33,186 nt of DNA from NCBI GenBank assembly GCA_964528755.1, contig CAZGWN010000039.1, forward strand, positions 1 through 33,186. Direction: 5' to 3'. The stretch is from Raineyella sp964528755 (GTDB lineage: Bacteria > Actinomycetota > Actinomycetes > Propionibacteriales > Propionibacteriaceae). This document shows, one piece after another, positions 23,899 through 30,748 of this stretch (its first letter is position 1; every line of letters begins with the position of its first letter). The notes beneath the pieces were generated by a model, which worked only from the letters and a program-made list of their open reading frames with translations, was not told the origin of the DNA and searched no databases. Both the position numbers and the translations under genes were made by a program.

Positions 23899-25016
23899 CC
23901 GCACCGGCGGTGCTCCCCGAGGAGCCTGCACCGGAGGTGGTCACCGAGGTGACCGGTCGGGCCGGGGTGATCACCCTCAACCGGCCGGCCGCCCTCAACG
24001 CCCTCACCATGCCGATGGTGCGGCACATTGCCGACGCGCTGGAGGACTGGCGCCACGACGATCGGGTCGAGCTCGTCCTGCTCACCGGCGCCGGGGAACG
24101 CGGCCTGTGCGCCGGCGGCGACGTCATCGGCCTGCAGCGCGACGCGCTCGCCGGCGGGCTGGCGGGAGCGCGGTTCTGGGCGGCCGAGTACCCCCTCAAC
24201 CTGGCCATCTCCTGCTACCCCAAGCCGTACGTGGCGCTGATGCGCGGGCTCGTGCTGGGCGGCGGGATCGGGCTGGCCTCCCACGGGTCGCACCGCATCG
24301 TCACCGACGGCACCCGGGTCGGCATGCCCGAGACCGGCATCGGGTTCGTGCCCGACGTCGGCGGCTCCTGGCTGCTCACCCGCCGGCCCGGACACCTCGG
24401 CACGCACCTGGCGCTGACCGGCTCCCACGTCGGCCCCGCCGAGGCGATCGAGGTCGGGCTCGCGGACGCGTACGTCCCCGCCGGCCGGCTCGACGATCTG
24501 ACCGATGCCCTGTGCCGGACCGGTGACCTCGCGCTGATCGAGGAGGCGGCCGGCCCCGCGCCGGGCGGATTCGGGAGACTGGTCCCGCAGATCGAGGCCG
24601 CCTACACGGCCGACACGGTCGCCGGGATCCTCACCCGACTCGACGACCTGACCCGCCGCGACGGCGAGAGCTCCTGGGCTCGTACGGCGGCGGCCCGGAT
24701 CCGGCGCAACAGTCCGCTGGCGCTCTCCGTCGCGCTGGAGTCCCTGCGCCGGGCCGCCGGGCAGACCCTCGCCCAAGCGCTCGACACCGAGTTCCGCGTC
24801 TCGGTGGCCATGCAACGCACCCACGACTTCGTCGAGGGGGTCCGCGCCCAGCTCGTCGACAAGGACCGCGCCCCCCGCTGGCGGCCGGCCACCCTGGCGG
24901 AGGTCACCGCCGAGGACGTCGCCACGATCTTCGCCCCGCCGGCCGATCCGCGGATCGTCGAACCCCGCCTCGCCGCCGGCGACGTCGGCCTGCCCGCCGC
25001 CGCCGTGCGCGGCTGA
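23895..25016 (+). CDS. 3-hydroxyisobutyryl-CoA hydrolase (crotonase fold)
   Basis: A 373-residue crotonase-family thioesterase that releases 3-hydroxyisobutyrate in valine breakdown. It is longer than a simple hydratase and has the HIBCH-type motifs: GVITLNRPAALNALT, GAGERGLCAGGDVIGL, LMRGLVLGGGIGLASHGSHRIV, and MPETGIGFVPDVGGSWLLTR with the catalytic Glu and Asp. The extra C-terminal region (SPLALSVALESLRRA...RTHDFVEGVRAQLVDKDRAPRWRP) is also family-like. GTG at 23895 lies in the mmsA stop (GTGA). Its product is the substrate of the next gene. Confidence 0.92.
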   Translation: MTAPAVLPEEPAPEVVTEVTGRAGVITLNRPAALNALTMPMVRHIADALEDWRHDDRVELVLLTGAGERGLCAGGDVIGLQRDALAGGLAGARFWAAEYPLNLAISCYPKPYVALMRGLVLGGGIGLASHGSHRIVTDGTRVGMPETGIGFVPDVGGSWLLTRRPGHLGTHLALTGSHVGPAEAIEVGLADAYVPAGRLDDLTDALCRTGDLALIEEAAGPAPGGFGRLVPQIEAAYTADTVAGILTRLDDLTRRDGESSWARTAAARIRRNSPLALSVALESLRRAAGQTLAQALDTEFRVSVAMQRTHDFVEGVRAQLVDKDRAPRWRPATLAEVTAEDVATIFAPPADPRIVEPRLAAGDVGLPAAAVRG

Positions 25017-25071
25017 ACCCGTCCCACCCCGGCGTACGCGACCGCGTACCCCCCATCCTCGGAGGAAACCC

Positions 25072-26019
25072 ATGACCTCACCCACCGTGGCCTTCATCGG
25101 CCTGGGCAACATGGGCGGCCCGATGGCCGCCAATCTCGTCCGCGCCGGCTACGCCGTGCGCGGGCACGACGTCTCGGCGGAGGCCCGCGCGTCCGCCCGC
25201 GAGGCGGGCGTGGCGACCGTCGCCGGCAGCGCGCAGGCCGTCACGGATGCCGATGTCGTCTTCACCATGCTGCCGAACGGGCGGATCCTGCTCGACCTGT
25301 ACGGCACCGGGGAGCCCGGATCTGCCGGGCTGCTGGGCGCGGCCCGCCCGGGAACGCTCTTCGTCGACTGCTCCACCGTCGATGTCGCCGACGCCCGCGT
25401 CGCCCACGACCGGGCGCTCGCCGCCGGCCACCGGGCGGTCGATGCACCCGTCTCCGGCGGGACCGGCGGGGCCACGGCCGGCACGCTGACCTTCATGTGC
25501 GGCGGTGAGGCCGCCGACATCGAGCGGGTACGCCCGCTGTTGGAGGTGATGGGCGCCACGATCGTGCCCTGCGGCGACTCCGGTGCCGGCCAGGCCGCGA
25601 AGATCTGCAACAACATGATCCTGGGCATCTCGATGATCGCCGTCAGTGAGGCGTTCGTGCTCGGCGAGGCCCTCGGCCTGTCCCACGAGGCGCTGTACCG
25701 GGTCGCCGCCCGTTCGTCCGGGCAGTGCTGGGCGCTGACGACGAACTGCCCGGTCCCCGGGCCGGTGCCGACGAGCCCGGCGAACCGCGACTACCGACCC
25801 GGGTTCATGGGCGGACTGATGGCCAAGGACCTCGGGCTCGCTCTCAACGCGATCGAGGACACCGGGGTGGCGGCGAGGCTGGGCCCGCTGGCCGCGGGGA
25901 TCTATCGTGAGTTCGCGGCCGGTGAGGGAGCCGGGCAGGACTTCTCCGGCATCATTGTGAGGATCCGCGCCGAATCGGGCGCCGGCATCACCGCCGCGTC
26001 AGCAGCTTCGGGAAAGTGA
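25072..26019 (+). CDS. mmsB: 3-hydroxyisobutyrate dehydrogenase
   Basis: A 315-residue NAD-dependent beta-hydroxyacid dehydrogenase producing methylmalonate semialdehyde for MmsA. The Rossmann motif VAFIGLGNMGGPMAANLVRAGY opens the protein. The substrate loop is DAPVSGGTGGATAGTLTFMCGG and the catalytic lysine lies in GQAAKICNNMILG. FMGGLMAKDLGLALN is also conserved. A slightly long Ala/Ser-rich tail ends it. GGAGGAA at 25062-25068 sets the ATG at 25072. It is the third gene of the operon, 55 bases after the hydrolase. Confidence 0.95.
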   Translation: MTSPTVAFIGLGNMGGPMAANLVRAGYAVRGHDVSAEARASAREAGVATVAGSAQAVTDADVVFTMLPNGRILLDLYGTGEPGSAGLLGAARPGTLFVDCSTVDVADARVAHDRALAAGHRAVDAPVSGGTGGATAGTLTFMCGGEAADIERVRPLLEVMGATIVPCGDSGAGQAAKICNNMILGISMIAVSEAFVLGEALGLSHEALYRVAARSSGQCWALTTNCPVPGPVPTSPANRDYRPGFMGGLMAKDLGLALNAIEDTGVAARLGPLAAGIYREFAAGEGAGQDFSGIIVRIRAESGAGITAASAASGK

Positions 26020-26024
26020 GGACC

Positions 26025-26804
26025 ATGTCGGAGACGTACGAGAACATCCTCGTCGAGACCCGCGACCGGGTGGGGGTGATCACTCTCAACCGCCCGAAGG
26101 CGCTCAACGCGCTCAACAGCGCGACGATGGCCGAACTGGTCCGCGCGGCGAGGGCCTTCGACGCCGACGCCGGGATCGGTGCCATCGTTGTCACGGGGTC
26201 GGCGAAGGCGTTCGCGGCCGGCGCCGACATCAAGGAGATGGCCGAACAGTCCGCCACCACGATGTACCTGTCCGACTGGTTCTCCGGTTGGGAGGACTTC
26301 ACCAGGGTCCGGACGCCGGTGATCGCGGCGGTGTCCGGGTACGCGCTCGGCGGTGGCTGCGAGCTGGCCCTGATGTGCGACCTGGTCATCGCCGCCGACA
26401 CCGCCAAGTTCGGCCAGCCGGAGATCAACCTCGGTGTCATCCCGGGGATGGGTGGCTCGCAGCGGCTGGCCCGGGCCATCGGCAAGGCGAAGACCATGGA
26501 TCTGGTGCTCACCGGCCGGATGATGGACGCCGTCGAGGCGGAGCGCTCCGGACTGGTCGCCCGGATCGTCGCGGCCGACGAGCTCCCGGAGGCGGCGATC
26601 GAGATCGCCGGAACGATCGCCCGCAAGTCGAAGGTCGCCGCGATCATGGCCAAGGAGGTCGTCAACGAGGCCTTCGAGACGACCCTGTCGCAGGGCATCC
26701 ACTACGAGCGGCGGGTCTTCCACTCGGCCTTCGCGTCGGTCGACCAGAAGGAGGGGATGGCCGCCTTCGTCGAGAAGCGCGAGCCGCAGTTCCGGCATCG
26801 GTGA
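26025..26804 (+). CDS. Enoyl-CoA hydratase
   Basis: A 259-residue crotonase-family hydratase. In this operon it probably hydrates methacrylyl-CoA to 3-hydroxyisobutyryl-CoA, the substrate of the hydrolase two genes upstream. Motifs: ILVETRDRVGVITLNRPKALNALN, the oxyanion segment FAAGADIKEM, GYALGGGCELALMCDLVIA with the first catalytic Glu, and FGQPEINLGVIPGMGGSQRLARAIG with the second. ATG at 26025 is chosen over GTG at 26016, because GAGGA stands just before it and 26016 overlaps the mmsB stop. Broad-range beta-oxidation activity is equally possible. Confidence 0.93.
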   Translation: MSETYENILVETRDRVGVITLNRPKALNALNSATMAELVRAARAFDADAGIGAIVVTGSAKAFAAGADIKEMAEQSATTMYLSDWFSGWEDFTRVRTPVIAAVSGYALGGGCELALMCDLVIAADTAKFGQPEINLGVIPGMGGSQRLARAIGKAKTMDLVLTGRMMDAVEAERSGLVARIVAADELPEAAIEIAGTIARKSKVAAIMAKEVVNEAFETTLSQGIHYERRVFHSAFASVDQKEGMAAFVEKREPQFRHR

Positions 26805-27131
26805 GGGCGGCTACGTCGTGGTGCACGACTTGGTCCACGTAGCCGTCGTACCAGGCCGATCTCGCCAGGTCGCCGAGCCCGACCACCGCCGGAGAGTCGC
26901 CCCTGCCCGCCATCCCCGCGTAGTCCGCGAGGTTGGGATCCCCTTCGGCAGCGGACCGGGGACCGGCTCGGTGGCGAAGAGCCGGTCGAGCAGAGTGACG
27001 GCGGAGAGTGAGTTCTCGAGCTCGCCGGCCGTCAGCGGATACATGAGCAACGGAACCAGGCGTCCCGTCGGTGGCCGCCCGTCGTGGGTCGGCGTGTCGT
27101 ACGTGGGGGGACCCTTCGGAAGACCTGTCAT
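26805..27131 (-). pseudogene. Remnant of a DUF4143-type AAA ATPase gene
   Basis: The minus strand codes GRLVPLLMYPLTAGELENSL... in one frame, then continues in the next frame with DPNLADYAGMAGRGDSP and ARSAWYDGYVDQVVHHDVAAL. These pieces resemble consecutive parts of the ATP-binding DUF4143 proteins (the PLT-AGEL segment and the W-x-x-YVD-x-V-x-x-DV segment). The frame changes at the CCCC run at 26940-26943, the N-terminal P-loop region is absent, and the 3' part runs into the hydratase gene. It is therefore a truncated, frameshifted relic. Family assignment rests on memory of the motifs. Confidence 0.5.
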
Positions 27132-27145
27132 AGGTTTCCCCTATG
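27129..27145. promoter_or_regulatory. Palindrome CATAGG-N5-CCTATG, copy 1
   Basis: CATAGGTTTCCCCTATG has perfect six-base arms around five bases. It is at the 5' edge of the ATPase remnant. A second 17-bp site with the same arms lies 61 bp away centre to centre. Confidence 0.6.
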
Positions 27146-27189
27146 CCGACGCCCGCCATTACGTGAGAGGACGGGTCCGCGTGGGACGG

Positions 27190-27206
27190 CATAGGGCTGC
27201 CCTATG
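27190..27206. promoter_or_regulatory. Palindrome CATAGG-N5-CCTATG, copy 2
   Basis: CATAGGGCTGCCCTATG has perfect seven-base arms around CTG and the same outer arms as copy 1. The two sites look like a pair of operators for one dimeric regulator, but neither lies directly before an intact gene. Confidence 0.6.
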
Positions 27207-27348
27207 ACCCACAACCGGAAAGGGTCCGGGGTAGAGCCACCCGACCGGTCTCCTGGTGTCGGTTTAGCAGGGCTGCTGATGTAGTTTTGGCAGGTCGGCT
27301 GGTGTCGGTCGGTCAGGCCGGTGGTCCCGCCGGCTCACCCCCGGTCCC
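27207..27348. other. Gene-free spacer at the 3' end of the acyl-CoA synthetase
   Basis: No gene is seen here. The stretch has a local AT-richer patch (27262-27290), an 11-bp direct repeat CTGGTGTCGGT (27253-27263 and 27299-27309) and a small hairpin AGCAG-GG-CTGCT (27266-27277). It may hold the terminator of the minus-strand synthetase gene, but no standard terminator is visible. Confidence 0.4.
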
Positions 27349-29088
27349 TCACTCCCGCGCCGGCGTCCCGAAGTCCGCATCCGACCACTCGGCCCCGGCG
27401 ACCGTGGCGCCGCCGTCGGGGTGGAGTTCCTGCTCGCGGGCGCGCAGCTCGACCCGGCGGATCTTGCCCGACACCGTCTTGGGCAGTTCGGCGAACTCCA
27501 GCCGCCGGATCCGCTGGTACGGCGCCAGCCCGGTGCGGCAGTGCGCCAGGATCGACCGGGCGGTGGCGGCGGTCGGCTCCCAGCCCGGGGCCAGCGCCAC
27601 GTACGCCTTGGGCACGGCGAGCCGGATCGGGTCGGGGGAGGGGACCACGGCCACCTCGGCGACCGCCTCGTGCTCGATCACGACGGACTCCAGCTCGAAC
27701 GGGGAGAGCCGGTAGTCGGAGGCCTTGAACACGTCGTCGCTGCGTCCCACGTACGTGATCCGGCCGTCCCCGTCCCGTTCGGCGATGTCGCCGGTGTGGT
27801 AGAGGTCGTCGCGGAAGGCCTCGGCGTTGCGTTCCGGGTCGCCGTGGTAGCCGGGGGTCAGGCCGACCGGGCGCGGGTCGAGCCGCAGGCAGATCTCGCC
27901 GTGGTTGCCGGCCCGGCCGGTGATCGGGTCGACCAGGACGACGTCGAAGCCGGGCAGTGGGCGGCCCATCGACCCGGGTCGCACCGGCTGCCCGGGCGTG
28001 TTGGCGATCTGCACCGAGGACTCGGTCTGGCCGAAGCCGTCCCGGATGGTGGTGCCCCAGGCGCGTTCGATCTGGGCGATGACCTCCGGATTGAGCGGCT
28101 CGCCGGCCGCGACGAGCTTGCGCGGCGGCGTGGTGAGCCGGCTGAGGTCGGCCTGGATGAGCATCCGCCACACCGTCGGCGGCGCACAGAAACTCGTCAC
28201 CCCCTCGCGGGCCATCCGGGCCATCAGTTGGTCGGCGTCGAAGCGGGTGTAGTTGGTCAGGAAGACGGTCGCGCCGGCGATCCACGGCGCGAAGAGGTTC
28301 GACCAGGCGTGCTTGGCCCAACCCGGCGCCGCGACGTTGAGGTGGACGTCACCGGGCTCCAGCCCGATCCAGTACATCGTCGACAGGTGCCCGACCGGGT
28401 AGGACGTGTGGGTATGTTCGACGAGCTTGGCCTGCGAGGTGGTCCCCGAGGTGAAGTAGAGCAGCAGCGTCTCGTCGGCGCGGGTCGGTCGGTCGGGCAC
28501 GAACTCGGCGGGCGCGCTCCACGAGTCCTGCCACGGCAGGGTCGGGTGGCCGGTCGCCGTGGGTTCGTCGCCGATCTGCAGGAGGGTGAACCGGCCCGGA
28601 ACCGTGGCGAACTTCGCCGCGTCGCGGGTGTTGGCGACCACCCAGGCGACGTCGGCGCGGGCGGTCCGGTCGGCCAGGTCGGCGGGGCCGAGCATCACCG
28701 TCGTCGGCGTGATCACGGCGCCGAATCGGATGCAGGCGAGCATCGTCTCCCACAGCTCGACCTGGTTGTCCAGCATCAGCATCACCCGGTCGCCGCGACG
28801 CATCCCGATGGCGCGGAACCACGCCGCCAGTTGCCTCGACCGGGCGGCCATCTGGGCGTACGTACGACGGGTGGCGGTGTCGTCGGCCCCGATGATCACG
28901 AGCGCCTCCCGGTCGCGCGAGTAGGGCTCGGCTGCCAGGTGGTCGAACCAGTCGGTGGCGAAGTTGAAGTACTCGAAGCGGGGCCACTCGAAGGTGTCGC
29001 GCGCGAGCCGGTAGTCCTCGCGCAGGGCGATGAGCCGGTCGCGGGCGGCCCGGAACCGCGTTGTCGCCGGGCTGATGGTGGGGATCAT
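27349..29088 (-). CDS. Acyl-CoA synthetase (AMP-forming)
   Basis: A 579-residue adenylate-forming ligase that activates a carboxylic acid with ATP and CoA. Motifs: the phosphate loop LLYFTSGTTSQAKLVEHTH, FGQTESS, YHTGDIAERDGDGRITYVGRSDDVFKASDYRLSPFELESV (hinge and CoA-binding part), and the catalytic lysine in PKTVSGKIRRVEL. The overall pattern resembles medium-chain (ACSM-type) synthetases, so short or branched acids are likely substrates. ATG at 29088 has GAGGAG just upstream on the minus strand. It is divergent from the acyl-CoA dehydrogenase, with a Crp-type site 40 bases upstream of its start. Confidence 0.93.
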   Translation of the reverse strand: MIPTISPATTRFRAARDRLIALREDYRLARDTFEWPRFEYFNFATDWFDHLAAEPYSRDREALVIIGADDTATRRTYAQMAARSRQLAAWFRAIGMRRGDRVMLMLDNQVELWETMLACIRFGAVITPTTVMLGPADLADRTARADVAWVVANTRDAAKFATVPGRFTLLQIGDEPTATGHPTLPWQDSWSAPAEFVPDRPTRADETLLLYFTSGTTSQAKLVEHTHTSYPVGHLSTMYWIGLEPGDVHLNVAAPGWAKHAWSNLFAPWIAGATVFLTNYTRFDADQLMARMAREGVTSFCAPPTVWRMLIQADLSRLTTPPRKLVAAGEPLNPEVIAQIERAWGTTIRDGFGQTESSVQIANTPGQPVRPGSMGRPLPGFDVVLVDPITGRAGNHGEICLRLDPRPVGLTPGYHGDPERNAEAFRDDLYHTGDIAERDGDGRITYVGRSDDVFKASDYRLSPFELESVVIEHEAVAEVAVVPSPDPIRLAVPKAYVALAPGWEPTAATARSILAHCRTGLAPYQRIRRLEFAELPKTVSGKIRRVELRAREQELHPDGGATVAGAEWSDADFGTPARE

Positions 29089-29461
29089 GGTGCTCCTCGA
29101 CGGTCGGGGGCGGCACCGTTGCCGACCCTGTGATGCGTGTCACAGGCGAGCGTAGCCAGGAGGCGTGTGCCGGGCCACGGACCGGGGTCGCGCGATGACG
29201 CACGGCGGGGGTGCGCCGGGACACGTACGAGGCGCAGGACACGTACGGGCAGTCCCTTCAGGCTGTGTCTCGAACGGGAACCGACCCCGGTACGTCCCGG
29301 GTGTCGGCCCGGGTCACGGTCCGTGTGCATCCGCGCAGGGGAGGGGCGCCGGATCGATCCCGCCGGACGTCCCCGGAACGCCGACCGGCCGCCTACTGTA
29401 TGGCACAGGTCACGCCGATGGCGAGGCGCATCGAGGCGCCCGCCGGCCGAGAGGATCCCTG
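29089..29461. promoter_or_regulatory. Divergent control region of acyl-CoA synthetase and dehydrogenase
   Basis: This 373-bp gap contains no supported gene. It has the Crp/GlxR-type palindrome at 29128-29145 near the synthetase start, and a candidate -10 TACTGT (29394-29399) upstream of the dehydrogenase. The start of the dehydrogenase is preceded by GAGAGGA (29449-29455). Confidence 0.5.
29128..29145. promoter_or_regulatory. Crp/GlxR-type operator
   Basis: CTGTGATGCGTGTCACAG is a perfect dyad in its arms (CTGTGA/TCACAG, six-base spacer) and matches TGTGA-N6-TCACA, the consensus of Crp-family regulators, including GlxR and mycobacterial Crp. It lies 40 bases upstream of the acyl-CoA synthetase start and could also act on the divergent dehydrogenase. 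Confidence 0.75.
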
Positions 29462-30670
29462 ATGTCGACACTCACGTCGCCCCCGGTCCGGGGCGAGTCC
29501 CCTGACTCAGTCAGCGCCCTGCCCGACGCCGACCTGATGGATGTCGCAGGCCTCCTGCCCGACCCGGAGCGGCGCCGCCTCGCCGAACTCGACGCCCGGT
29601 TGCAGGCCGAGGTCCGCCCGATCGTCGGTGCGTACTGGGACCGTGAGGAGTTCCCCTTCCACCTGCTGCCCATGCTGGCCGAGCTGGGGCTGGGGGATCT
29701 CGTCGCGCCGGGCGTCGGGCGGCTCTTCCGGGGTCTGGCGTACGCCGCGGTGGCCCGCGCCGACGTGTCCTTGTCCGCCCTGGTCGGCATCCACAACGAG
29801 CTGGTGGTCGATCTCCTGGCCGCCCTCGGCTCACCCGAACAGCAGCAGCGGTGGTTGCCCGGCCTGCGCCGGTTCGAGAACGTCGGCTGTTTCGCCCTGA
29901 CCGAGCCCGACCACGGCTCCGACATCGCCGGCGGGCTGGCCACCACCGCCACTCGCGACGGCGACTCCTGGGTGATCGACGGCTGCAAGCGCTGGATCGG
30001 CGCCGGGACGTTCGCCGACTTCGCCATCGTGTGGGCCCGCGACACCGCTGACGGTGCCGTCAAGGGGTTTCTCGTCGAGGCGGGCACGCCCGGGTTCACG
30101 GCCACGAAGATCACCGGCAAGATGGGGCTGCGGATCATGCAGAACGCGGATCTGGTCCTCGACGCGGTCCGAGTTCCCGCCGACAGCCTCATCCCCGGCG
30201 CCGCTGATTTCGCCGCGGCGAATGTCATGCTGCGCAACTCGCGTGCCTGGGTCGGCTGGCAGGCCGCCGGCGTCCAGCTCGCCATCCTCGACCGGGCGCG
30301 GGGGTACGCCCTGGCACGTCGCCAGTTCGGCCGCCCGATCGCCCGATTCCAGCTCGTCCAGGAGCAGCTCGCCCGGATCCAGGGCAACGCCGCCGCCTCG
30401 CTGACCCTGATGGCCCAACTGGCCCGGCTGCAGGACGAGGAGACCTTCGCGATGGTGCACGCCGCGCTGGCCAAGTCGACCGCGACGCGGTTGGCCCGCG
30501 AATCGGCTGCCTGCGGGCGTTCGCTGCTCGGCGGCAACGGGATTCTCGCCGAGTACGAGGTCGCCAGGCTGGTCGGCGACGTCGAGATCCTGTACACGTA
30601 CGAGGGCACCTACGAGATCAACTCGCTGATCGTGGGTCGGGCCATCACCGGCGTGTCGGCGTTCTGCTGA
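29462..30670 (+). CDS. Acyl-CoA dehydrogenase (glutaryl-CoA dehydrogenase-like)
   Basis: A 402-residue FAD flavoenzyme that makes an alpha,beta double bond in an acyl-CoA. Motifs: CFALTEPDHGSDIAGGLATTA, WVIDGCKRWIGAGTFADFAIVWAR, KITGKMGLRIMQNADLVLDAVRVP and ARRQFGRPIARFQLVQEQLA. The C-terminal YTYEGTYEINSLIVGRAITG has the likely catalytic Glu381. The closest family feel is glutaryl-CoA dehydrogenase, but the stretch that carries its glutarate-binding Arg reads ADVSLSALVGIHNEL, without Arg, so another substrate is likely. Isobutyryl-CoA would fit the valine operon nearby; this is inference. ATG at 29462 follows GAGAGGA. Confidence 0.92.
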   Translation: MSTLTSPPVRGESPDSVSALPDADLMDVAGLLPDPERRRLAELDARLQAEVRPIVGAYWDREEFPFHLLPMLAELGLGDLVAPGVGRLFRGLAYAAVARADVSLSALVGIHNELVVDLLAALGSPEQQQRWLPGLRRFENVGCFALTEPDHGSDIAGGLATTATRDGDSWVIDGCKRWIGAGTFADFAIVWARDTADGAVKGFLVEAGTPGFTATKITGKMGLRIMQNADLVLDAVRVPADSLIPGAADFAAANVMLRNSRAWVGWQAAGVQLAILDRARGYALARRQFGRPIARFQLVQEQLARIQGNAAASLTLMAQLARLQDEETFAMVHAALAKSTATRLARESAACGRSLLGGNGILAEYEVARLVGDVEILYTYEGTYEINSLIVGRAITGVSAFC

Positions 30671-30735
30671 GCGGTGACGGGCTGCTGAGCGGTGACGGGC
30701 TGCTGAGCGGTGTCGGGCTGCTGAGCGGTGTCGGG
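30664..30735. repeat. 18-bp tandem repeat, four copies, at the dehydrogenase stop
   Basis: CTGCTGAGCGGTGACGGG occurs at 30664-30681 and 30682-30699. The variant with GTC instead of GAC occurs at 30700-30717 and 30718-30735. The first unit contains the TGA stop of the dehydrogenase (30668-30670). Confidence 0.92.
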
Positions 30736-30748
30736 CCGGGCCCCGACC
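30730..30748. terminator. Candidate bidirectional hairpin between convergent genes
   Basis: GTCGGG and CCCGAC (with a CCGGGC centre) form a strong short stem at the end of the tandem repeat, between the dehydrogenase (plus) and the membrane protein gene (minus). No T-run follows. Confidence 0.35.
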
